Source: Desulfobulbaceae bacterium (GTDB lineage Bacteria; Desulfobacterota; Desulfobulbia; Desulfobulbales; Desulfocapsaceae). From it: a stretch of 64,000 nucleotides of DNA. A model generated the notes under the pieces. The model searched no databases. It was not told where the DNA came from and saw only the letters and a program-made list of their open reading frames with translations. Made by a program: the position numbers and the translations under genes. Of the stretch, positions 46,265 to 53,308 are shown piece after piece. Every line of letters starts with the position of its first letter. The first letter of the stretch is position 1. Location of the stretch: positions 62,001-126,000 of the forward strand of contig WBUQ01000001.1 in assembly GCA_008933635.1 (NCBI GenBank), given 5' to 3'.

Positions 46265-46861
46265 CTAGAGGCAGAGTTTGAGGTATGCGTCCTTGATCTC
46301 GTCAGGTTGGATGCACAGGTAGTCCAGTGTCTGCCTCTGGGTTGAATGGTTGAACATCATCATGAGTTCAGGGATGGAGGTATTCAACTGGGTTCTCTGA
46401 TGATAGCCGAAGGTCTTCCTCAGCGTGTGACTTCCGTAGTTGCCTTGGAGGTTTATCTCTGCGCACCATGACTTGACCAAGCGATTGACTGAAGGCACCG
46501 TCAGCACACCACGCTGTCCCTTGAATAGATAGTCGCCTTCTTCATAGTGCGTCGCGTGAGTGAGCTTCTGGATAGCTTCAATCGCAGATTGATTGAGGGA
46601 GATCCTTCTGCTCTTTCCAGTCTTTTTTTCTTTAAGGATCAGTTCACCGCCAACTGACAGTCCTGCAACCTGATCATACTTGATGCTCAACAGATCACCT
46701 GCCCTGAGGTTCGTATTGATCCCCAGGGTGAAGAGGCAGTAGTCCCTAGGTTTGTCTCTCAGTAACTTCTTGATCGCCTGGATGTCCTTGAGGGTTCTAA
46801 TCGGATCGACCTTGATCTGAGCACCTATGGCCGGTCGGTTGGTGTTCTCGCCTTTCTTCAA
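46265..46861 (-). CDS. Short tyrosine recombinase (catalytic domain only)
   Basis: The 198-residue protein holds the catalytic domain without an N-terminal core-binding domain. Tyrosine recombinase residues are R53 (NLRAGDLL), a lysine in KEKKTGKSRRI, H145 and R148 (SHTLRKTFGYH), H172 (MFNHST) and the nucleophile Y181 (TLDYLCI). Short recombinases of this form occur on phages and plasmids. GTTAA-type repeats lie just upstream (46877-47029). Whether it acts on the element or is a leftover is unknown. Confidence 0.83.
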   Translation of the reverse strand: MKKGENTNRPAIGAQIKVDPIRTLKDIQAIKKLLRDKPRDYCLFTLGINTNLRAGDLLSIKYDQVAGLSVGGELILKEKKTGKSRRISLNQSAIEAIQKLTHATHYEEGDYLFKGQRGVLTVPSVNRLVKSWCAEINLQGNYGSHTLRKTFGYHQRTQLNTSIPELMMMFNHSTQRQTLDYLCIQPDEIKDAYLKLCL

Positions 46862-46876
46862 TGTGTCCTCCCTGGA

Positions 46877-47029
46877 ACTCGTTAAGTTATATCGCCATAT
46901 ACATTTTTACTTAACATCAAGTCAAGGGGAGATTTTGCCAGCAAGAGTGCAATTTGACCTATCGCTTTGATATACGGTCGAATACCAGGAAATCACACTT
47001 GTTAACTTTTCCTCATTTGTTAACGAGTT
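46877..47029. repeat. Cluster of GTTAA(C/G) repeats upstream of the short recombinase
   Basis: ACTCGTTAAG at 46877 and its inverted form GTTAACGAGT at 47020 bracket ACTTAAC (46909) and GTTAAC (47002). The arrangement suggests protein-binding sites. The rest of the 630 bases between 46862 and 47493 holds only the 31-codon ORF listed below. Confidence 0.4.
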
Positions 47030-47073
47030 TGGCGTACCTCCATTGAGGCCTCTGTACTCGTTCAGGAGATATT

Positions 47074-47169
47074 ATGGGGAGGGGCGTGTTTGCGGGACTA
47101 ACTCTGCATCGGATCAGACGAGCAAATCACTTCTTATCGATGCGAATGGAAGTAATCTTTGCGAAATAA
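47074..47169 (+). CDS. Possible 31-residue basic peptide
   Basis: The ATG at 47074 follows an AGGAG site by 7 bases and encodes a basic peptide (GVFAGLTLHRIRRANHFL). It lies in an otherwise gene-free stretch. The start signal is good but composition alone does not prove it is translated. Confidence 0.25.
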   Translation: MGRGVFAGLTLHRIRRANHFLSMRMEVIFAK

Positions 47170-47493
47170 ATGAATTGAAATATCAGGGAAATACAATACA
47201 AGCCACCTCCCAGTAGGGAAGGCTGACCAAATGGGCATCAGACCCCACAGCTCCATCGACCATTAAAGAACCCAAACACCTCTCGGGGGACATTCAAGGA
47301 AACCCTTGCACCTTGTCTAATGCTGGCCAGCTACCAGTGTCCACCTCCAACCCGAGAGGCTTTTACCAACGCAAGGACCATTACAATTCCAACACAAGCA
47401 CCATAGGAGATCCTTTCGCCACATTGAGTGGTCTGGGGGAAGGTGCGTAATCAACGCCGGGAGTACCGGCAATCAACTGAGCAAGGAACCAGA

Positions 47494-48840
47494 ATGAAGA
47501 AACCGAAGATTCAAGTCATTGATGCAGTAATGGGGACAGGGAAAAGCACCTGGATCATTAAGAATATGATCAAGAACCACAGCGAGAAGTACGTAGTGGT
47601 TCTGCCTCTGTTGTCAGAGGTGGAGCGATACCGGATCGCCCTGAAAGATCACAGGGCTGTCTATGCACCTGACCCTGAGGAGATCGATTCACCGACCATC
47701 CAGACAAAACTGGATGCATTCAAGGAGAGACTCAAAAACGGTGCAGAGGTAATTGTAACGACACACGCCCTGTTCAGTCTCTGGGATCAGGAGTGCTTCG
47801 ACCATATCAAGGACCATGGGTATATCTGCATTCTGGATGAAACTGTGGACCTTGTGCAGGAGACACACATAAAAAACGATGACTATCAGATGCTCCTCAA
47901 CTCGGGATACATCGAGGAGGAGAGTTACCAAGGCAACGAGAACCTGAAGTCAATCCACAGCACTCCGAAGACTTCCATGTATGACGGTGAATTCTCAGGG
48001 TTCATCAAACATGCACTCCTTAACAACCTGATCAGAATGGATGGGAACATCTGCATCAGGACAATCAAGCCGGAAAACATCATCGCCTTCAGGCACTGCT
48101 ACGTGTTGACTTACATGTACCCAGGGTCACAGATGGATTGCTGGTTCAAACTTTATGGGGTTGAGGTCAACCACAAGACACTGGTCCGGGATGCCCTTAT
48201 GGGAGATCTCCATTTGGCAGACCACCCTGGGTTCTACTCTGGCGCACAGTTCGCGGACCTGATCACTTTGGAGAGATCACAGAAAATGCTGGAGGTTGGC
48301 GCAAGAACACGGAAGAAGACCATCCCTCTGTCAAATAATGATTTCGGTTCGATGGATCACCGGCGATGGGAACAACTTGCAAATAACCTCGTAAATTTTG
48401 CCCGCCATAAGACTCTGAAGTTCATCAATGATGCCATTGGGGACGATGTCAGCCACCCAGGGTATTATTTGCTGTGGACTGTAAAGAACCAGTTCAGGTC
48501 GAAGTTTGAGGAAAAGCTGAGGTATAGACAAGTCCCTGGTTTCGATGGACCGGAGAGGGAGATCTTCCTTCCACATAATAGCAGGGCTACAAACGACTAC
48601 GCGCACAAGGCGTGTCTGGCTTACATGACAACTCCTATGCTCCGGGTGCCGATTGCCAAGTTCTTCAAATCCTGCGGTCTCGATTTCAACGACGAATTGT
48701 TCATGCTCTCGACCCTCCTGCAGTGGGTTTGGCGGTCACGCATCAGGAACCTTCAGGAGATCCTCCTATACATTCCTTCGGAACCGTTGCGATGTCTGTT
48801 CAGTCAGTGGATGAAAGGAGAGGTGGTTGTTAGGGTTTGA
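47494..48840 (+). CDS. Phage-type P-loop NTPase, helicase-like
   Basis: From the ATG at 47494 (AAGGAA site) the 448-residue protein has a Walker A motif at residues 12-20 (VMGTGKSTW) and a Walker B-type YICILDET. HALFSLWDQ lies in the position of motif Ia/Ib in superfamily 2 proteins. The C-terminal block LLQWVWRSRIRNLQEILLYIPS resembles phage-encoded helicase-like proteins. It probably serves replication or DNA processing of the element; the family is recognised only by pattern. Confidence 0.65.
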   Translation: MKKPKIQVIDAVMGTGKSTWIIKNMIKNHSEKYVVVLPLLSEVERYRIALKDHRAVYAPDPEEIDSPTIQTKLDAFKERLKNGAEVIVTTHALFSLWDQECFDHIKDHGYICILDETVDLVQETHIKNDDYQMLLNSGYIEEESYQGNENLKSIHSTPKTSMYDGEFSGFIKHALLNNLIRMDGNICIRTIKPENIIAFRHCYVLTYMYPGSQMDCWFKLYGVEVNHKTLVRDALMGDLHLADHPGFYSGAQFADLITLERSQKMLEVGARTRKKTIPLSNNDFGSMDHRRWEQLANNLVNFARHKTLKFINDAIGDDVSHPGYYLLWTVKNQFRSKFEEKLRYRQVPGFDGPEREIFLPHNSRATNDYAHKACLAYMTTPMLRVPIAKFFKSCGLDFNDELFMLSTLLQWVWRSRIRNLQEILLYIPSEPLRCLFSQWMKGEVVVRV

Positions 48841-49586
48841 AAATCTTGCCATTTTTCTCCGGCAAACTCTGATTTTTCACTATTAATATCATGCTCTTAA
48901 GTCGCTCATCCTTAAAAGGGAATCTTCATCAAGGTTGATCCAGAGACCACCACGATGGAGCAGAAGGCTGTTGCTGGTAAAGCATCATCGATAATCAGAG
49001 GAATACGGTAATACCTCCTATGTGTCCATCATGGGGTCACCCCCTTACCTGTAGTGGACATATGGGGAGGCATTTCGCTGCATTCCCCTCAAAGCCATTA
49101 GCATCGGAGATCCTCGGGAGACCACCCAGGCGAATAGAGTTCACCAGAGCAGTCCTTGAGAATTATCATGGTATCTGCTGGGATACCAACGGTATGTCTC
49201 TCCAGTTTCCGCTGGGCAGACACCCAGATTTATTGATTTGATATTGAGGCAATTGAAAGCGATAGGGGGGTCAATATTCAACGCTGATTGACACATCAAG
49301 ATATAGGGAATCAAAGAGTCTGGTGGATTCTTGATGGCACTTATATCAGTGGATCTCTCCCTCCTCACACTTCGTTCCTGCGGAACTCGGTTCGCTCGGG
49401 TCACTGCGTGAGGAGCATTCATGTCTTGAGATTCTGGCACTGTATCTCCACATTTTCCAATAACCAGAACGATAGGACTCACTCGATCAGTTTGTCTCGG
49501 GTCAAAGGCAGTTCATTTACCTGATACCCACTTGATACCCATAAAGCGTGCAAACGCTCTGCATACAAGCAAGGAGCAACACCTAC
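48841..49586. other. Gene-poor stretch of the element
   Basis: About 750 bases with no convincing coding frame. Short frames at 49020-49241 and 49288-49524 lack start signals and protein-like composition. The one clear structure is the hairpin at 49361-49415. Confidence 0.5.
49361..49415. repeat. Long imperfect palindrome inside the element
   Basis: A perfect 8-bp outer stem CTCCTCAC/GTGAGGAG encloses smaller GC-rich arms (CGTTCCTGCGGAACTCGG, GGTTCGCTCGGGTCACTGCG). The form is like REP-type or structured phage intergenic palindromes. Confidence 0.5.
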
Positions 49587-50186
49587 ATGGAGTCTACAGA
49601 CAGAAGGAAAGGTCAACTGGCTATGTCCAAAAGACGTTTCCGCTTCAAGAATATGGTGAGAGACAGGATTGCCAAAGGGAACAGCTACTGTCTCCCCATG
49701 GACATTTTGGTTGAAACGTTCATGGAACAGCCAGAATCGACAAGAGTACAGGGAATCGCATTCCTTAAAGGTTTCGAAGTAGCGGCGAATATCGATGATA
49801 CCCAAATTTCTGATGCAGATACCCAAAAAGCAGATGAAGTGGATGCCCAGTTCTCCCGGTCTGATGCCCAGAAATCATTCATCCCCCTGGGGACATCACG
49901 GGACGAACTCACAGGGATGCTCATAGACTTCTTCAAGGCCAGAGCGATACCGTCAGCTACCGTCAGAGGGACCATGCTTGAGGTCGCCCAGCGATATTCC
50001 CCCATGGAAGCAGGTGATTTTCCCATGTTCATTTGTAATGTCATCAATGAGATCCCCCCGGACACCCAATGCTTGGCAAATGCACTGCTGGGAGGTCTGC
50101 GAAAGGCAGAATACGGGGACACAGCAATTTGCAACATCCTTGATTCCATAGCTGACGGTATCCGCAGCCCTGATAAAACAGGTTGA
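49587..50186 (+). CDS. Hypothetical element protein
   Basis: The 199-residue protein (ATG at 49587, AAGGAG site 10 bases upstream) has a basic N terminus (MSKRRFRFKNMVRDRIAKG), an acidic aspartate/alanine-rich middle (DDTQISDADTQKADEVDAQF) and a helical C terminus. I do not recognise a family. The basic start could bind nucleic acid. It lies alone between the gene-poor stretch and the small-gene cluster. Confidence 0.55.
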   Translation: MESTDRRKGQLAMSKRRFRFKNMVRDRIAKGNSYCLPMDILVETFMEQPESTRVQGIAFLKGFEVAANIDDTQISDADTQKADEVDAQFSRSDAQKSFIPLGTSRDELTGMLIDFFKARAIPSATVRGTMLEVAQRYSPMEAGDFPMFICNVINEIPPDTQCLANALLGGLRKAEYGDTAICNILDSIADGIRSPDKTG

Positions 50187-50483
50187 TACCCAGTTACCAC
50201 TCGTAGTGATTTAACGGAAATCCAACCAAGGATCCTTCTCTTCCACCAAGCAGGGGGAGAATGGTCCCTGGTCGGATGCCAAGTCCCACTTCCGCATTCC
50301 AAGCATTCTGCAGTTCCTCCTCTCCACAGGTATCCACTTGCCATCTGTAGTTTTCGCTACTCGATAAAGTCCTCCCCAGGCAAACCCATAACTGACTAGA
50401 CCCAACTCCTCTGCTGCCCTGAAGATGAAGATCAACTTATCTGGTTCTTCGCCCAGGATCTGAGCATCTGCATCGGGTACGCC

Positions 50484-50750
50484 TTGAACTACTACGGCAA
50501 CTTCGCAGACAGGATCCCGGCACACATGCAGGGCCTCGTCCACATCAACCACGGCAAACGGGCCTATCGGGTCTACTCCCTGGAGGGTGCCCTCACCTTC
50601 CTGTCGCACGTCAAGGACAACACCGAGGACTTCAAGATGTGGCTGCTGACGCACGTCTATCCGGCAACCGTGATGAGACTGTCTGATAGACTCGCCATGG
50701 CCCAGTATCTGCTCGACCTTGCAATCCAGATCGAAGGAGAAGAGGCATGA
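50484..50750 (+). CDS. Hypothetical phage protein, probably missing its 5' end
   Basis: The reading frame is open from just after a TAG at 50397 and is protein-like from about 50430 (WFFAQDLSICIGYALNYYGNF), yet no good start codon lies upstream of the TTG at 50484. It continues HMQGLVHINHGKRAYRVYSLEGALTFL and overlaps the next start by 4 bases. The sequence immediately upstream carries a coding-like frame on the opposite strand, so a rearrangement may have removed its beginning. Confidence 0.5.
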   Translation: MNYYGNFADRIPAHMQGLVHINHGKRAYRVYSLEGALTFLSHVKDNTEDFKMWLLTHVYPATVMRLSDRLAMAQYLLDLAIQIEGEEA

Positions 50751-51022
50751 CATTCACAACAGCACAGCTGAGAGCAATCGAACAGGCAATCGGTAGGGAT
50801 GCCCAGGTCACAGTGGTGGTCGGTGGCGGTTCATTCGATTACATGCGGTTCGACTGTGGGCCTGCCTACCTTGAGGTCTCTGCAATGCATGGGGGACAGA
50901 GGGTTAAATCAAGAGTCTCTGTCTCTCCCTATAGTCACATACCAGTATCCCACTTAGCTGAGAAACTGGTGATGGATATTAACTGCCACATCATGCGCGA
51001 AGAATTCCGGAGGGCATTCTGA
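50747..51022 (+). CDS. Hypothetical element protein
   Basis: The 91-residue protein starts at an ATGA overlap with the preceding gene and ends 1 base before the next gene. It has a glycine-rich strand (VTVVVGGGSFDYMRFDCG) and a helical C terminus (LAEKLVMDINCHIMREEF). The tight spacing supports expression as part of a small phage operon. No family is recognised. Confidence 0.6.
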   Translation: MTFTTAQLRAIEQAIGRDAQVTVVVGGGSFDYMRFDCGPAYLEVSAMHGGQRVKSRVSVSPYSHIPVSHLAEKLVMDINCHIMREEFRRAF

Positions 51023-51023
51023 A

Positions 51024-51230
51024 ATGAAGATCAAAGCGAAACTGGAGTTCATGCCCCGCAGGGAAGATGGATGCTGCAAATACTGTGCGTTCTACGGTGT
51101 TCCCGGTGGACCGTGCATGAAACCATCGACAGCCGAGAGTTGTTCCGGTGGATTCTTTGTGATCACCGAGGCGAAACTGAGGAAGAACAAGAAACCGATA
51201 AAACCCAAACGCAGTCTGGAGGATTTCTGA
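51024..51230 (+). CDS. Small cysteine-rich hypothetical protein
   Basis: The 68 residues contain four or five cysteines (GCCKYCAFYG, PGGPCMKPS, AESCSGGFF), arranged as a possible small zinc-binding fold. A basic tail follows (KLRKNKKPIKPKRS). It lies in the compact gene run 50484-51563. Confidence 0.58.
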   Translation: MKIKAKLEFMPRREDGCCKYCAFYGVPGGPCMKPSTAESCSGGFFVITEAKLRKNKKPIKPKRSLEDF

Positions 51231-51231
51231 G

Positions 51232-51405
51232 ATGAACAAGAAGGAGATAGGCATCCTGGGGTTCCTCACCTGTCTGCTTGTGGCTGCTTGGGTGGGGTTC
51301 GTGTACTCCTGCTCTGCCGCGATTGACTCAGCAGGAGGAGTCCATGGGATTGCCGTGAGCGTGGGCAAGGAAGTCAAGGCCATCAAGAAGGAGATCAACG
51401 AATGA
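51232..51405 (+). CDS. 57-residue single-pass membrane protein
   Basis: The ATG at 51232 lies 1 base past the previous stop. The N-terminal hydrophobic segment (IGILGFLTCLLVAAWVGFVY) is followed by a cysteine that could be a lipid anchor and a lysine-rich C terminus (GKEVKAIKKEINE). Its stop overlaps the antirepressor start. The function is unknown. Confidence 0.55.
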   Translation: MNKKEIGILGFLTCLLVAAWVGFVYSCSAAIDSAGGVHGIAVSVGKEVKAIKKEINE

Positions 51406-51980
51406 ACGACCTGACCGTAATACAGGAAACCATGAGCAGCAAACAGATCATGACACTGCTCAACGAGGGCAAGCCCAAGGAAGAACACTTCCGGCACGAC
51501 AACATCAAGGTCTCAATGGAAAGGCTGCAAGATCGAGGAGTTATATCGTTTACTGCAATGTAGGAACCGACTCCCGGTGGCGGAAAACCCTTGACTACCT
51601 ACCACGTCAACGAACGGGACTCCTACATCACGGTCGCCCAGTTGTCTCCGGAGTTCACGGCACGACTGGTGGACCACTGGAGGGAACTGCGGGGTGAGAA
51701 CGTGGAACTGAAGGCACTGGTGGCAGCACAGGGCAAGAAGATCGACATGCTCTGCGACAAGATCCTGATGATCGCCACGCCACCGGCATCCTCTGACACG
51801 GTTGCAGCTGAACGCTCATCGTCAAAACGGAAGCATGTCTACTGCTATGATGTCATCGAGGTCAAGGCCCTGCATAACCGAGGACTGTCCGAGATGCAAA
51901 TGGCAGCAGAGACTGGGTTCAGTCCACTCACAATCCGCCGCATCGTCCGTGGCGAACGTGACCACCTACTCGTACCATAA
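51402..51980 (+). pseudogene. Rha-type phage antirepressor interrupted by an in-frame amber codon
   Basis: The frame runs unbroken from ATG 51402 to 51980 except for a TAG at 51561. The first part (ETMSSKQIMTLLNEGKPKEE, FRHDNIKVSMERL) is the Rha/antirepressor DNA-binding start. The part after the TAG continues in the same frame with EPTPGGGKPLTTYHVNERDS and YITVAQLSPEFTARLVDHW, the matching second half. A CAG-to-TAG change explains this best. The downstream part could still be translated alone from the TTG at 51591, and ends with a helix-turn-helix-like tail (EMQMAAETGFSPLTIRRIV). Confidence 0.8.
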
Positions 51981-52008
51981 ACAATACAATTCTAAGGAGA
52001 TACAACTC

Positions 52009-52245
52009 ATGATCAAATTCGCAGTCGCCACCTATGGCACCCTCTTCCTCTTCGTCGGGATCTGCATGTTCATTGTCGGTTCCTTCACATGGCCCTACAT
52101 CATTGGTGCCTGGGCACTGTACTTTGGTAAGGCCGTGTTCATCTCATGGTGGAAAGGTGGACTCATTGGCTTGGTGCCAGGGCTGGGGCCGATAGGCATC
52201 CCGGTAGCCATAATCACTTGGATATGCATGATGCTACTCATCTAA
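52009..52245 (+). CDS. Small two-to-three-helix membrane protein
   Basis: The 78-residue protein (ATG at 52009, AAGGAGA site) is nearly all hydrophobic: ATYGTLFLFVGICMFIVGSF, WALYFGKAVFISWW and GLGPIGIPVAIITWICMMLLI. It resembles small phage membrane proteins. The next gene's ribosome binding site begins right after its stop. Confidence 0.62.
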   Translation: MIKFAVATYGTLFLFVGICMFIVGSFTWPYIIGAWALYFGKAVFISWWKGGLIGLVPGLGPIGIPVAIITWICMMLLI

Positions 52246-52257
52246 AGGAGACACCCC

Positions 52258-52776
52258 ATTCTAATCTTTGACCTCGAAACCAACGGACTGTTGGAGGAGG
52301 TCAGCAAGATCCACTGCCTAGTAATCTACGATACCAAATCTGATACACTCCACATCTTCGACAAGGCACATCGGCCAATAGCTGATGGGATCCGGATGCT
52401 TGAGAAAGCTCTCAAGATCGCCGGTCATAACATCATCGGGTACGACCTCCCGGTAATCCGTAAGCTCTTCCCAGAGTTCTCCTTCACGGGGGAAGCAGTA
52501 GACACCCTCGTCATCTCCAGGGTGGCATTCACAGACATCAAAGCAGGCGACTATGGCAGGTTCCAGCGGGGGCAACTCCCTGGGAAATGCATTGGTTCCT
52601 ATGCGCTTGAGGCTTGGGGATACCGACTTGGGGAACTGAAGGGGGACTATGGGAAGACCACGGACTGGAAGGAATGGAATCCGGACATGACCAAGTACTG
52701 TGTCCAAGATGTGCGAGTGACAGAGAAACTCTATAACAGACTGAAGAAAGAATGTACTCTCGTTTCAAGTCCTTGA
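52258..52776 (+). pseudogene. T7-like DNA polymerase, 3'-5' exonuclease part only, truncated by the CRISPR array
   Basis: The first 165 codons match the exonuclease domain of T7-type DNA polymerase: IFDLETNGLLEEVSKIHCLV, GHNIIGYDLP, DTLVISRVAF, GQLPGKCIGSYALEAWGYRL and VQDVRVTEKLYNRL. An AAGGAG site lies about 7 bases before an ATT codon at 52258, in the position of the usual start. The only standard start is an internal TTG at 52291. The last seven codons (CTLVSSP) and the stop are read from the terminal CRISPR repeat. The whole polymerase domain is absent. Confidence 0.82.
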
Positions 52777-52995
52777 TGAGACAAATAACCCACCCCCACG
52801 ACCTCGGCAGGTCGGTGTGCCAACGCACTCTCGTTTCAAGTCCTTGATGAGACGCAAGTAACGCTCGGAGTATGCGAGGAAGCAGGCGTGCCAACGCACT
52901 CTCGTTTCAAGTCCTTGATGAGACAGGAAGGGGAAAATACCGGAGTGGAAGGAGTCGTGTGCCAACGCACTCTCGTTTCAAGTCCTTGATGAGAC
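52756..52995 (-). CRISPR. Type V-B CRISPR array, three spacers
   Basis: Three full 37-base repeats (52817-52853, 52888-52924, 52959-52995) and one terminal repeat with only 27 conserved bases (52756-52782) flank three 34-base spacers (52783-52816, 52854-52887, 52925-52958). Read on the minus strand, the repeat begins GTCTCATCAAGGACTTGAAA and ends GCGTTGGCAC, the TGGCAC end typical of type V-B. The degenerate repeat is therefore the leader-distal one. It lies at the junction with the polymerase fragment. cas12b is upstream on the same strand. Confidence 0.95.
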
Positions 52996-53163
52996 TGTAA
53001 CCGCGTACAAGGCCAGTTTCAGTGCCCTGCAAGGAGTGAATTCGCGAACCTCCCTAATGTTGCCTAAGTCTCAATACCAAAGATGAGAAATGATCGAACT
53101 TTCATCCTGATTTAGAGGCGTTGAACAGTTTGCGAACCTCCTAGAGTTTTTCTGTTTAATCCC

Positions 53164-53270
53164 GTCTCGCGCAAGAACTTGAAAGAGTATGTGTTTTGAT
53201 CGGTGATGGAGGTTTATATTGCCCCCATCGAGGCACATCGACCAACTATGCTTGCCCCTATAGAGCAATT
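53164..53270 (-). ncRNA. Candidate tracrRNA of the Cas12b system
   Basis: On the minus strand the 5' part reads ATTGCTCTATAGGGGCAAG, close to the start of known type V-B tracrRNAs. GTGCC at 53232-53236 is complementary to the GGCAC repeat end. ATTGC (53265-53269) can pair with GCAAT (53218-53222). The 3' part (53164-53200) is complementary to the repeat over most of its first 33 bases. Ends are approximate; no clear T-rich terminator is seen after 53164. Confidence 0.75.
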
Positions 53271-53284
53271 ACAAAAACAGTATC

Positions 53285-53306
53285 CTAGCAACCAAAGGAG
53301 CGCAAG
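53285..53306 (-). promoter_or_regulatory. Possible tracrRNA promoter
   Basis: On the minus strand TTGCGC lies 17 bases before TACTGT, about 7 bases ahead of the inferred tracrRNA start. Both boxes are weak matches, and the site overlaps the cas12b stop region. Confidence 0.25.
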
Positions 53307-53308
53307 TG

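Noticed and set aside
48612-49524. Short plus-strand ORFs after the helicase-like gene
   Set aside because: No ribosome binding sites, proline/serine-rich noise composition and no homology-like motif.
52817-52995. TGGCAC in the repeats as a sigma-54 -24 element
   Set aside because: No GC-rich -12 element follows at the right spacing, and the sequence is explained as the end of the type V-B repeat.
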